Part shown: piece by piece, positions 35,461-48,420 of the stretch
Position numbering within the stretch: the first letter of the stretch is position 1
How the letters are laid out: every line of letters begins with the position of its first letter
From: Cyanoderma ruficeps
Lineage: Eukaryota > Chordata > Aves > Passeriformes > Timaliidae
Direction: 5' to 3'
Length of the DNA: 64,000 bases
Assembly: GCA_008694505.1 (NCBI GenBank)
Contig: VZDJ01007749.1
Location: 5,112,941 to 5,176,940 of the forward strand
Position numbers and translations under genes: made by a program
The notes under the pieces: generated by a model
Told to the model about the DNA's origin: nothing
Database searches by the model: none
What the model saw: the letters and a program-made list of their open reading frames with translations, nothing else

Positions 35461-38400
35461 AGAGAATTCCTGAAGTCTGATGGAGGAGAGAGGAAGGATG
35501 AGCACCCTCAGAGTTGGTAGGTAACTTTTGCTCAATGGTTCCTGAGTTACAGACCATGGGCTGAGTTATGTATTAAAGAACTTGTCACTTAGAGAAGTGA
35601 TGAAGTAAATGGCGAATTCATGTGTAAAGAGGATGGAGCCTTTCTTTTTTGTGTTTTTCTTTCCCAGAGAGCTGATGAGAAAAGTTTAATTTACAGAGTA
35701 TCTTGTCCTGCAGATTTGAGAGCTCCAAACAGATTATGCCATATGAGCCTTTAGTCTTCTCTGTGGGAAGAGGAGACTTCATTTTGCTGTGTAACAGAGG
35801 ATCTGCTGGGGAACAACCTCTATGTCACATCCATGAAGCAATCAAGTTAATGCAGCCTGAGCAGTGTCACTGTCATTAATGTGAAAGCACTCCAGCACGC
35901 CATACCAGGCTGCACTCCTGACAGGAAAAGAACCACCTGGAAAAAAGCAAAGCCAGAGAACATGACACTCAGATGGCACAGGTTTGGCTTGTCAATATTC
36001 AGCAAGATTTGAAGGTATAGAGGAGCAGCCATGAAGCCAACCCAAGGGATGTTTGGCCTGGCTGGGCTGGGAGAGCCTCAGAGGCTGCAGGAAAACACTG
36101 TCATCCACCACTTTTTCCTGAAAATCAGTGTACACTTGATATTGCCAATACCTCTGCAACAACCAGCCACAAAGGCTTTCTCAAGAAATCTCTTCTCCAC
36201 TGAAGAAGAGAGGCACTGGAGCATGAGTTTTAGGATAATTTGGCCTCAGAAGCCAGGCCTACGCTTGCACAGCCTTTGTAGTTCAGGGTCATACTCAGGT
36301 ACTTCATCACCACTTTAATTAGGCAAAACACAGTTTTTCTTTGGAGGGGTACTGGTTTTGCTGAAAAAATGCATAGGATTTTAGAAATGACTTCATTTTG
36401 TAATGATGAGGAAAACTTTGCTCCATCAGTTCCTTAGCAGCTAGCTCATAACTCATGAAAATCCATAGATATTTCTCTGTGTTATTCTCGGGATTGCTGA
36501 CACAGTGGGACATTAATGAGTTACAGATATTCCTTCACGCGAGCACAATACAAAAAATTCAGTGAAAATCTGTAGGATTCAAGTGGATCTAACAGCTTTG
36601 CTGCTAAGTGTGTTCTGTTTTTTTTGGTTATATGCACTGAATGCACTATTTAAAGTTTTAAAGACTTTTATTTAAATATATTTGAACTTATGTGTCATAC
36701 AGAAAACTGTCATTCCTCTTGACATTCCCCAGCCAGTCCAGAGTGCCCTCAGATTAGATTTGCAATGTTCTAGGGTCAAAATTCTTTTAGAGACATTACT
36801 TCATGTCCCCTAATGCAATACATTACCTTAGAAATCTGTGCATGTGTTCATTTGGAGTTTGTTTGCTTTATTGGCTTAGAAGCATGTGATCCTTCAATCA
36901 GTTTTGCAGAAATGTGATTTACCTCAGCACAAATTTCCCACACAGAGGGAAATTAGCCTGCATAAATCTACAAAACATTGTCTCAATACAGTCACATGGA
37001 ACAAAAAGAAGTGAAACATTGGAAGCTCACTTCAAAGCCACATGGAGTGTTCCTGGTTATAGGTACTAACCAGATTCATTTATCTATTGAAGCCAACAGA
37101 CTTTATCAGAACTGCTTCTCAAATTGCATCTGGATTCATAATAGCACTTATCATTGAATATTTTGTTCTTGGGTTAAAGTGGGACATTCCTCAATGGAAC
37201 CTGTCCTAGAATAATAGGATAATACTGAAAGTCTCAGTTCTCAGGAGCCATCCTTTGTACATGTTCCATATACCCAGAACTTTTATAAGCATAAAAATCT
37301 GCAGATCTAAATGAAGACCTAGATCTCAATGGCTGGAAAATACTGCCTTTTTTCTCCCCCCCAGCATGCCAACTTTCTGTGTTCTTGTAAGTGCTTAATG
37401 TTAATTACAAGTAGCTTCAATACAAGCTTTGCATGTAAATCTCCTGTGGGTAAGTGGGAAAATAGATGAGTTTCCTGCAAGGATTTAGTTATTTGTTATG
37501 TCTCTTGAGATTCCATTTTCTTAGTATGGCACTTTCAACTGATTCACCAAGCCAGATTTATTTATATTAATGTGTTTGAAGAAATCATATTTTATTTGAG
37601 TGCATGAATTTCAGACTAACAAATAAAGGCTTAGTCACCATTTGAGACTAAGGCAAAGCCATGTATGGTCAAATCAAGTATGGATGAGTTAGTCCTGAGA
37701 AAAGCTTTATCTTCCTTTTCAGATTTCTGACAGTCTGGCAGTTCTGATAAAATACCCCTACATTTATTAAAGTACATCATGTCCTTTTAATTATGAAAAA
37801 ATATGATGATTAATGAGAAACAAGTTGAAGGTTATAAACTGAATACACTGGGGACTCAAGAAAACTTATCAACAAATTGACTTCAAGATACTGAAGTACC
37901 AAATAGTTTTACCTTTAAAAAATCCACTTTGGTGGATTATCACTGAGGTGAGGGGGTAGTAACATCTGATTATTTCAACTAAGTTTTTGCTTTATTAATG
38001 GCATCTTGAAGTTCTTGTGGCTTGAAGTGTCTCCCCACAAGGGAGAGACATATTACAGACATTTTTGAAATAATTTAATGAACTCATTTACCACTGGCTT
38101 TACACAGCATTGCTACAGAACAGTTTTCACCAAAAATTAACATTCAACTCTCAACTGCAAGGTTTTCAATGTTGCAATGACCACCCTCCAGTCAGATTTT
38201 GGTGCCTCATGAATCTAGGAGATAACAACAAATGGATGTCTTTAATGTTGTATTCCACTTCATTGCAGCACCAAACATGCACGTTTTGATTTTGCTTATT
38301 TTTAAATTTTGACCTGCGCATACCAAGGTATTTACAATACAGGTAGAGACTGACAAATCGTGCATTTTTCTAATGCAGATATGCATTTTATTAGTTTCTC

Positions 38401-39407
38401 CATATTTTTTTTCTGGCAATTAAAAAATGAACCATTTTGACTGACCATCAGCTGGATTTCTTATAATGATTCCTTACAGTATTTGGTCAGTTAAGTCCTT
38501 AATAAATTATTGATTATTTTTTAGACTTTGACTGGTCAGTTTTGATCCTTGTGCCTAAACAATAGACAGTTTTAAACAATGTTTCTAGTCAAGAAAAATG
38601 AATGGTGTCTTCAGTCTTCTTCTGTTTTCCTTCCTATTTTAGCTCTCCCATCTTGCTATGCTCTAAAAGTTAATGAAATGAGTGAGTCACAGTCATCCCC
38701 TCTGTATTTCCCAATGATGTCACAGCTCAGGTTTAACAGAATGAGCTTGGGGTGTAGCTGGAAGAAGTCTGTCCAGATCTGTAATAGCTGATTCTTAGCA
38801 GAGATGTGAGGTATTGCTGTTAGAGGTACTAATTACTTCTGCATGACTACTGCCACGAGAGCAGCCTCTGTATCAAGAAAATGTTTTATCTATATAGAAT
38901 TATTAGTGCATATGCCCCCTCGAGGCATGATGGAAGTATTTTCGGATCTGGCTGGTGTGGGAAAAGAGTTCATTACTTCTCACTTGGAGCTTGACACTTC
39001 CACAGATGAGCTAACTCTGCCCTGATCAGTTCTGGGGCACAGTTGGTTGTTGGATTGGTTTGAACCATCTGTTCTGTACTAAGCAGAGTGAAGAACATGC
39101 AGGTGATGTCTGAAAGGGTGTTGATTGTGGCAATGTTAGCTCCTGTTTGAGTGGCAAGAAGTGGTGAGGAAAGAGCGGCACATCGATCTCTCGGGATGTG
39201 AATGGATCAAGGAGAGGTTTGAAGGGTCAGCATTGCTTTCAGCTGTGTCAACAGCCAATTCTCAAAGCACTTCCCTGCAGAAACTGCTTCAGACTGTCAG
39301 AAACTTAGTTTGCGAAGGAATACTACAGGAAGGGTACGTGCCACTTCTAAAACAGGATGTTCTCATAGTGTCAAAAAAAGTAACATTACCAACCCTTCAG
39401 AAACAGG

Positions 39408-39486
39408 CTAAACTTCCACATTAATGCCAGATCAGGATTCAGCAAAACTAAACTTTCACATTAATGCTCCATCAGGATTTAGCAAA
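39408..39486. repeat. 40-bp tandem duplication
   Basis: Copies 39408-39446 and 39448-39486 share CTAAACTTYCACATTAATG, then ATCAGGATTYAGCAAA. They differ at about four positions. Confidence 0.85.
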
Positions 39487-39677
39487 CCTCTTCAGCACAG
39501 GGTGAAATTTAAGGTATGGTCATGATTGCATATCTTGCACTTCATCCTTAATCCAGTGAGCACAGGGACCTGCTGCCACTGTGGATATACCCAGACCTAA
39601 AGAAGAGTCTGTGGGTTTGGAAGATGTCCCAGCCACTGGGAGAAGACAAGTCCTCTCTCCTTCCATTTCCTAATTTC

Positions 39678-39747
39678 AAGGGCCCTAATTGTGTATGCTA
39701 GAGAAATAGGATAAGGGCCCTAATTGTGGATCCTAGAGAAACAGGAT
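39678..39747. repeat. 35-bp tandem duplication
   Basis: Copies 39678-39712 and 39713-39747 share AAGGGCCCTAATTGTG, then CTAGAGAAAYAGGAT. They differ at about three positions. Confidence 0.85.
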
Positions 39748-42700
39748 AAGGAAACTGAGCTCAAGGGATCAGCTAAGTTTGCAGCCTCATAAAATTATAT
39801 GCAGCTGTGGTTTCCTTAACTCCCACAGGAATGACAACATGGCTCGTTGACTTAGTACACTGAATTTCAAACCCCAGACAAAAGACACTCTAGCCAATGA
39901 TTAAGCCTTTTGCAATTTGAATGTGGAGCAAGACAAGCTCTTCACCTCTATTTTCTCTACATCACACACTTTCTTTTTTACATAATATACAATAGCAACT
40001 AACACTTCTAGCAGCATTTATTCTGTGTACTTTGTTGGCATCACTCAGAATGTAACATGGTAACATGCAACACAATTTCACTGGTCCATTCCGAATTTAA
40101 GGTTTTGCCTTCAATGGTTTCTAAGATTTAGAATGGAATGCAAATAAACTTTTTTTTCTTTTTTTTTTTCCCCAGAGGGAAGCTATTGGGACATTAGTCC
40201 CTTTTTTAGTGGGAAGTGGGAGTATTTAATTTTGTGAGACATGGGCTGGAAGCTGGTAACATGTGAAATGAAGCCGATTTCCAGGAGCTGAAAATCCTGT
40301 CAAACTTCCTCCTATTACACGTCTGTCTTGTCCACCACGAAGGCCAAATCAGAGGAAGGAGGGAGCAGCTCTTGGCACTTTTAACCAGATGTCAGCAGAG
40401 AGCAGCATGTGCAAGTGGTGGGTACAGAACAGGCTGGGTTTTGCAGTGAGGTAGCACATACTGAGGCAGATCCTACCCCTACTTTTGCAGATGCTGATTT
40501 GCAGTAATCTATTTTGATCTTTTTTATTATTGTTATTTTGTATATATTTGTAGTTCATAATGAAATTTATAACACTTGGCAGTTTTACCAGGTTATCTAT
40601 TATCATGGCTGAGTGGGCTTTGATGATGCTGTGATTTTGAAGCATGTTAAGGAAATTAAAAAGGGGGACCTGAACAGGAAAACTAAGCAAATCAGATATC
40701 TCAGTGATACTTGCAAGCCAGGATTGAAAACCTCTGTTCTTTCTTGGTTTTCAATGTTTTTTTTCTCTGTATTAATATTTTGGTGGTTGAAAAATACAAT
40801 TGTCTTGCTAAACTGGATTTTTTAGATGACTGTTTTTGTCTGGATTTAGGATTTAAAAAAAATCCTCAAAATGTCTTTTCAGACTTCTTTATACTTTCCA
40901 TAGATAGTGTACATAAAATATAAGGATTAAAACACTCAGAAATTCTTGGTTTTTCTTACTGACCTTCTTACAAAAATGTGTATTCTTTTATCTAAATTGT
41001 GCTTATTGCAGTGAGTGCACTTGCCTTTACAGTTTCCCACTATTAATTTGTTCAAAGCAGATTAATGCTTAATTTGCCACTTAGTTCACAATTAACTGTT
41101 TTTAATTTGTCAACTACTTTTAATTTGCAATGCTGCAGAAGCAAATATCCAAACACCACCTGATTTCTAATGAGGCGTGCTGATCTCGAGGATGCAGCTC
41201 ACACTGAGGGCATAGTGGGGAGACATTGCTGCAGATTTAATTCAGTAATTGTTTTTTTTACTGTAAGGAGGAAGGGTATCCTCCTAGTAATAGTTCCATT
41301 ATGCCAAAGGTCTGACTGAGGGTTTACTGTTACAACCATGTACTGTGCAAAAGTGTGTATGTTCCTGAGTCCTTTTTAAATTCAGGTGCCCAGAAGTCCA
41401 AAATCAGATCTTAAAAAATTGTGGCCAGAATTCTGCTAATTCTGGAGGCCAAGTTAGCTCATGCACTCATAAATTACAGAAAGTGCTGCTGCATGTGCAG
41501 CAGGTTCTGGGCAGATCTCTGGGCCTGGGCAGCTGTGGCTGCTGGAAATGCAGTGTAGGAGAGGCCCAAACCCAAAATATTGCAGTAGAATATAGGAGCC
41601 TTTAGAGGCTGTCTTCAAGTGTTAAAGTAGTTTTTGCATAACTTTCTTTTTTGTCAATGAGGCTTTGGGGAAATTGGGATGTTTTGTAAGACTGAAAATT
41701 TCATGTTAGCCCTAAGCGTAGGCAGGCACCCTTTGGCTGGATGACTTTGGTATACATAGGATAATCCCAGCTTTACAGTATTTTTATGTAGGGCATTTTA
41801 ATTTTTTTTTTTAGGCTGGCTTCTGCCTGGGAAAGTGTTACATGAGTACATTTTGATTATATATTTAATGCCTGTACAGTTGTGGGAGTGAAAGTCTTCT
41901 TCCTAGGAACCTCGTAAGGAAAACTTCAAAGGCTGCCTTTCATTGTGAGGCCTTTTCCAGCAGGAAGTATTTGATACTCAGGAACAAAATATGGGAATTT
42001 AGAAGAAAAGTGTTTTTGCTTAAAATCCAACTATAGACCTGCCATTGTTGGTGTTTTCTTACAGGACACCTCAAGTCCTGAATTTTTTTAGATTGGATTG
42101 AAACCACACCATAGGGTATTTTAGTCTAAATTCTTTATTTAAACATTTGAAGTTTCTACTTAATGAATTTTGAACTAATTGATCCCTTGCATCTAAACTT
42201 ATATGAAAGCTGTAGATGTGAACTTCTCAGTGTGTGAAAAATGAGGTTTTGTGTAATGGAATCTCAATTTTTATCTGTTCTGAGCCATGAAAATGGTCTA
42301 CATCCTATATACCATAACGAATTTGACCAGTAAGGACATGCATTTTGGCTTGCATCACAATACTTGCTGCTAATAGTCTTGTTTAATTAATAGGTGACTT
42401 GAGAGGAAGCTGAGAGGAGGAATCCAAGCATGGAAATTGAAGATGGAAGTGTTTCTGGGGAGTGATTAGGGAGTATTAAAGCTCAGTTTAGGAAACTGAC
42501 TGTTTTCATTAGTTTCAGTTCAACTTACTTTGTGTGTTTTACTCTCTCACCTCTTTTCAGAAAGCAAAGTTCTTTTTAGCACAGAGCTGTACCATCCACT
42601 TTTACAGTCTCGTTCTCCACTCCTTTTTTTAGATTTTTCTGACAAGTTTCTGTAAGAACTCTGACTGTGAGACTGTGAAGAAAGGGTTTATGGAACAGTT

Positions 42701-45700
42701 AGCTTCTACTCCCAAAACCAACCTACATCTTTGAAGTTAAAGTCTCCATTCATGGAGTCAAACACAAGATAATTGCTGACTATCGCAGTCCTTCTTTCCA
42801 GACAGGTTTGCAGTTGTCTTATATTTTGGAATAACTTTTCATATTGGATTATATATTATCACACAGAAAATATAATTCATAATGAACGAGGGCTATTACT
42901 GAGGAAGATTCTACTGATTTCCTGGGCTGAAATGACAGCAGACCAGTTGTATGGTGCTGTGTCTGAGGTCAAGAATAGATTAGTTAAAAAATAAAACAAA
43001 AAAAAGCTGTTCAGTCTTGACCCAGGGAAGGGTAAACATGCAAATATCAAGTTTTATTCTGGTGCAAAAAATGTAGTTAATAGGACCATGTTAACATTTG
43101 GCCAATTTATAGCTCCTCCAAGGATTCCAGATCTGAGTTTCTCCATATGACAGTCTCATGATGAACATGAAGACTTGCTTGTCTGTTGTTGTTTCCTGCA
43201 TCTATGAACTGCTGTGGGACAGGTTTGTCCCAGGTATGTGCAAGGAAATGACTGTGGTCTCTGCCAGATAATCAGTAAGTTTATTGATATCTAGATAATA
43301 ATTGTACACTGTTATCTAGGCAGTAGGTAGTTACTGCTCTATTATCAGCTCCTCCCTCATTTTCTCCCATCTTCCTGGAAAGTGGCTGCTGTTCCTGTTC
43401 TTTCTGATTAGTCCCTGAATAAAAGCATGGAACATTTATGGATAGCTTTGAGGCTACAAGGTCTCTGAAAGAGCCGTACTGAGAATGCTGAGAGAGAATG
43501 CTGACATCTGGCTCAGACTGCTGGCATGTCAGGAAAACTGCTTTTTTTTGGGCAAAAGATCTGAAATCACCCTTCAAAAGAACAGGCTGCTAAATGTGCA
43601 CGTAGCAGGAGAAAGAAGTTATGGCAAATAAATACCAGGAGAAGAAAGAAGGGAAGAAATGGAGTGACTTGGTTGCTGTGTATTTTTTATGTAACCAGTG
43701 CTCCCCCTGTCTTTCTTTTGTGCAATGGAATTCTGGCCTGGAAGAGAAACTTCATGAATTGTGTATTGATCTTTCCTGCTCCTGTAGGAAGTTCATTTAC
43801 AGCTTCTGTCTGCTGCTAGAGCAAAAAGAGGGTGGCAGAGATACAGAGACTTGTGAACAAAACTCTAAACATGCTGCATCAGAACTCACAAGACAGCAGA
43901 TCAGACCATTCCCTGATCAAAATATTTGTCCTTATGGAAGTTTGGCAGTATCGCTCTGCACTATTTTCATTTTGACTAAGTGCCATTATCATTCCTTTAT
44001 TAAAGCTTTAGTCAAATTTCAGTATGTCAGTGTGAAATTGATATAAATCAATTTCTTTCTCAGTTTGCAGGTACGAGCAGCACAGAAAACGCTCTCAGAA
44101 TTGGGCAGCCTTGTCAACCTTGCAGTCAGCTCAGCTGAAAGACCATTTCCTGCTGGGAACTGGAAAGCTGCTTAAACATTATACAGAGATTAGCAACAAT
44201 TAGCATACAATATCTTACTAAAAAAAAATTAAAAAGAAAGAAAGGGGGGGAAAGTCTTGTAGACTGTGATTTTCAAATAAGCATCACTTAGTGATGTTAA
44301 AAAATTATATTAATATCTTCCATTTTATGAGAGCTGAGCTTTTGCCCTCAAAGGCAGAAAATTCCAATTCTTTTAAAATAAACTGTTATGGCTGTTGATG
44401 GCCTTGCCTTGTGCAGGATTCATTTTGTCTTCTGAGTTTTGTTGAAGAGGTACCCACAAGTGATGATGTACATCAGTTCTGCAGCCCTGAAACTGAATTT
44501 CTACTGATCTGCAGGGCTAATCTAGAACACACAAAGGGAAGTCTTAGAATATACCTCAAACAGTATTAATAAAAGAAGAAAGATGAGTTTTATTTTCTTT
44601 AAAAACATACTTTGCTAGATAAGCTACTAGTGTTGGACTCCACTAAAACATTCTGTGTTGCAATTTTTGAAAAAGCCAGAAGAAAGGAGCATATATTGGC
44701 AACAAATCTGCAGTCAGGTCCCTGGTCCAGCACTTGGGATTTTTTGTTTCAGAAAATCAATGGGTTCCATGTAACATGCTGAAATTCTTCACAGGAAAGT
44801 ATTTTGCCAACATATTGGGAAAATGTTGTTGGTCCAGAGCTGACTGTGGCTTTCTTTATTACTGAAACATGTTTAAAACAGTAAATAAAAGAAGACAGCT
44901 TTCATTCCATGGAACTTCAAGATGTTCTGAAAGAGCAAAACTAGCAAATATATTCAGGAGAAGAGGAAAATTTAATAAGTTTTATCCCAGGATTCTTTTT
45001 TTTTTGAGGAGCCAGTATAGTAATCCTTCCATGGATGGTTATGGAGCTATTTGCCTCTATCTCTCAGCAACTCCAGGAAATCAATAGCTGTCAGAAAATG
45101 CCCTTTGCCATCTGTCATTGCAGGTTATTCATAAACTTGATGCAATGCTGAGGGAGAGTCTGGGCAATCAGATGACTAAATGCCTGGTGCCTTGAATAGA
45201 AATATTAAATAATAATTAAAACTGTCAGCCATTAATGCATAAACATAAACATGCTCATAGAAATATATTTCTCATTTTCATTTCCAGATTGCTGTAAAAA
45301 TATTGAGCTGACAAAGATATATACCACTGATTGATTATTCATGCCCATCAATGTCCTCATTTCTCGGGGCTGGAAGACTTGAGCTGAAGGCAGTATCATG
45401 AATAATTCTTATATCCATAGAGCAAACTGTGTATTTGCAATCCAGTAAAAGGTTGCTGCTGTTGGCATAGATCATTCACAGGAAAAGGGAAGGATCCAAG
45501 GGTATCTTGCTTTTATTTTCCACACATTTCCCTCAGCTGTGATCCCTCTCCCCCACGGTACTCAGTGGAGCTGTTGGGCAGGAAAGTTCACCTTAAGAGT
45601 AACTAGGAGGTACCAGTGACTTTTCTCATGCAAGGTGATGATAAATAAACCCCACACATGTTCCCTCGGACAGAAACACTCCTGCATGCACAGGGTAGCA

Positions 45701-47115
45701 CCAATGACCTGTTCCCCCCTCTGGAATAGCAGGAGGAAGGTCCAGTAGTGGAAAATATAAACATGCATGAACATCATGGCCCCATCAGCTCACCTTTGGA
45801 TCCTTTCAGCCCTGTTTTCCCCCACACAGAGAAACAGACCTACAAACTGGTGTCAGTCAGCCCCACACCCCAGGGTCTCACCGGGAGCTGGCTTGGACCC
45901 CCTGAGCCCTGCAGTAGCCACCTTGTGATGCTGATCTCCCCAGCACACTACCCAGTCTCACAGCCGCCTCAGTGCCTGGCTCCCAAGCCCCTGGTCCTGC
46001 TTGCCACTGATGCTGCTTGAGAGCTGCTGGTGATCACAGCTGGCACAAGCACCCAGACAGGAGCTATGGATCCCCATCCCATCCTATCCCATGTGACATA
46101 AAGACAATGGGCCCCTGCTGTGACTCATGGTCCCCACCTCAGCTGCTGACACTGAAATACACACACACAAACACAGGACAGAATACCCTCCCTCAGGACA
46201 ACAGTCAGAGATGGAGTTTAGTGTCTGTAATGTGTCACACACTCCCAGGCAATAACCCCTGAGTTATTTGGGCTTCCCACCTCTGCCGTGGAGCTTCTGT
46301 GCTTTGTTGTGCCACAGAGATGAGCCTTGGATCACATAACTAAGACAACCTGTTTAAAAAACCCCAGAAGTTAATTATGATTAATGTGTTGAGTAAATTC
46401 TTATTAGATAGTTAATGACTTATAGCTGCTTCCTCTAGAAGATGCATATAAAAGTCACTGTCTGAGGTACAGTTATTTTTATGTAGAAATCTGACAGGTC
46501 CTCACTAATATTACGGGTATATTCTTAAAGGATTTCACCATTTGAAACCATTTAGAGGACAAGGAAAAGGGGGTTTTAATGTAATGAAGTAATCCTTGAA
46601 ATGGCGTGATAGACCAGTTCTGCATAAAATCACACAGTGATCGGGGACTCACTTTTCTCATTTCCCAGGAACATGGAGTGTTTATTTAATTTCTTTTGCA
46701 GACAATTTTTTAGTTAAATCCTGTCTGGGCTGCCTCTTTTCCAGTCTTGATAATTACTATGGGCATTTCTAATATCAATTACATCCTAAATTGTTGAATG
46801 CAATGTGAAACTGTTGGTCTAATTAAGGAGCTTCAGACTCACAAAACATTAATTAATCATGAAGTATCTGGGCAGTGTGTGTGTATGTTCATGCTCAAAA
46901 TAAAGCAGCTAGAAAATCTTTCCTTAGTAGCTGTGCTTTTTAGACAATTCATTATAACCATCACTAGTTCCTGAGCGCAAAAGTCATTGTTTTCCTGGCA
47001 AGTCTGTCCAGACAAAAAAATACACCCCAGAGCTCTGCATCATCATATTCACATTCTCAACAGGCTGCAGGAGAGCAGCTTTGTTAGGTGGGAGTGCTTT
47101 GTTCCTCACCCACTG

Positions 47116-47135
47116 CACACACACACACACACACN
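47116..47135. repeat. (AC)n microsatellite ending in N
   Basis: About nine CA/AC units are followed by an N at 47135, an unresolved repeat length. Confidence 0.85.
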
Positions 47136-48139
47136 GCCCTCTTCCCCTCCTTCAGCAGAATAACAACTCTCATCTCCCTCCAATCCTGGGAATATGGGAA
47201 TTCTTTGCTCTGGCTGCATCACAGTACTCTGCAAGTACAAATTCCTCCAAAGACTAAGGGCTGTCTCGTCAGCCTCCAGTAAGACACACCAGAGAAAGCA
47301 CTGTACAAGAAAAATTACGAACCATAATGCTGGGGAAAAAAGGGTTGGGCAGGAAAAACTGCCTCTAGGCTAAGTTAAGCAAAAAACTATGAGGGTATTT
47401 CTGGCATTAGAAACAGAAAAGTAAATTTTCTAGGCTTGATCTGGACACATTTAACAAAGCCACAGTGCTAACTGGAGTAGAGTACAGAAGATGTGGCCAG
47501 ACTGAAAGTGAAGTTAGAGATGAAACTGAAGTTATACCTAATTTTGTCATTTAGTGTTTTTCAATGAATTTCATCCATTGAAAATGATAGGTTCCCCATC
47601 CAACATCTCACCCTTATTTTATTGTGATTTTGGTCACAAAGAGGACAATATATTATTGCAACTATGCAATTAATCTTCATTAAAGACAATTAAAATGGTT
47701 CAATAGCATGTTTTTCTTTAAAATACAAGAAAGTTGAGTTCAAGCTATAACAGATGACTTGTTTTATGAACACTAGTTAGACAGAGACTACATTAATTAA
47801 AACAATGCAGAATCCTGTACTTACATCTCATATACAAATTGGTTTTAGCCAACAGAAATTGATATCTCAGTGCAGTCCAGTGCCAATTAAAACATGAACA
47901 CGTGGAGTAGTAGCAGGGGTGTGACAGCCTCTGTGCTGCCCTGTGTTAATGAATCCTAAGAACACAGGTTATTTTTACTTGAAGGATCCTTTGTAGTTAA
48001 GAGACAATGCATCATATGAAACCCATAAAATATACCAGACCACTGTGAAACCACTGTATCTCTCACAGACCATCACAAATTCTTATCAGCCCTTTTCCCA
48101 TCAAACAGCTTTTGATAACAAACAGCACCAAATGTAAGG

Positions 48140-48420
48140 AACTGCAGACCTGGACTTAGAACAGGACAAGGGGGAATGTTTTTAAACTGAAAGAATGTAG
48201 GTTTAGGTGAGATATTAGGATGAAAATCTTTGCTGTGAGGGTGGTGAGGCACTGGCACAGGTTCCCAGAGAAGTTCTGGATGCCCTATACCTGGAAGTGT
48301 TCAAGGCTTGGCTGGATGGGGCTCTGAGCCACCTGGCCTAGGAAAAAGTGCTCCTGCCCATGGCAGGGGGTTGGAAATGGATGATCTTAAAGGTCCATTC
48401 CAATACAAACCATTCTATGT
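48140..48420 (+). mobile_element. CR1 LINE 3' end
   Basis: The stretch follows the standard CR1 3' region on the plus strand: GGACAAGGGGGAATG, TGAGGGTGGTGAGGCACTGG, GGAAGTGTTCAAGGCTTGGC, TGGATGGGGCT, CCTGCCCATGGCAGGGGGTT, and the terminal AACCATTCTATG. It is 5'-truncated, with a single ATTCTATG-type tail unit. Confidence 0.95.

Larger units (their letters stand above)
34292..48139. other. Intergenic stretch, no gene seen
   Basis: No supported exon. It contains an N at 35280, a duplicated palindrome (35409-35460), two local tandem duplications (39408-39486 and 39678-39747), a moderately G/C-rich block at about 45750-46200, an AC microsatellite with an N (47116-47135) and A/T-rich stretches with TAAT cores near 45200-45370. 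The longest open frame is 43621-44046 (+, 141 codons), without recognisable features. Confidence 0.5.

Noticed and set aside
39161..39424. 87-codon open frame, once suspected to be a retroviral or gene remnant
   Set aside because: No motif could be identified and it runs into a tandem duplication; nothing supports coding.
43621..44046. 141-codon open frame on the plus strand
   Set aside because: No recognisable domain or motif, cysteine- and lysine-rich random look, no matching splice context. A frame of this length is expected by chance in 64 kb.
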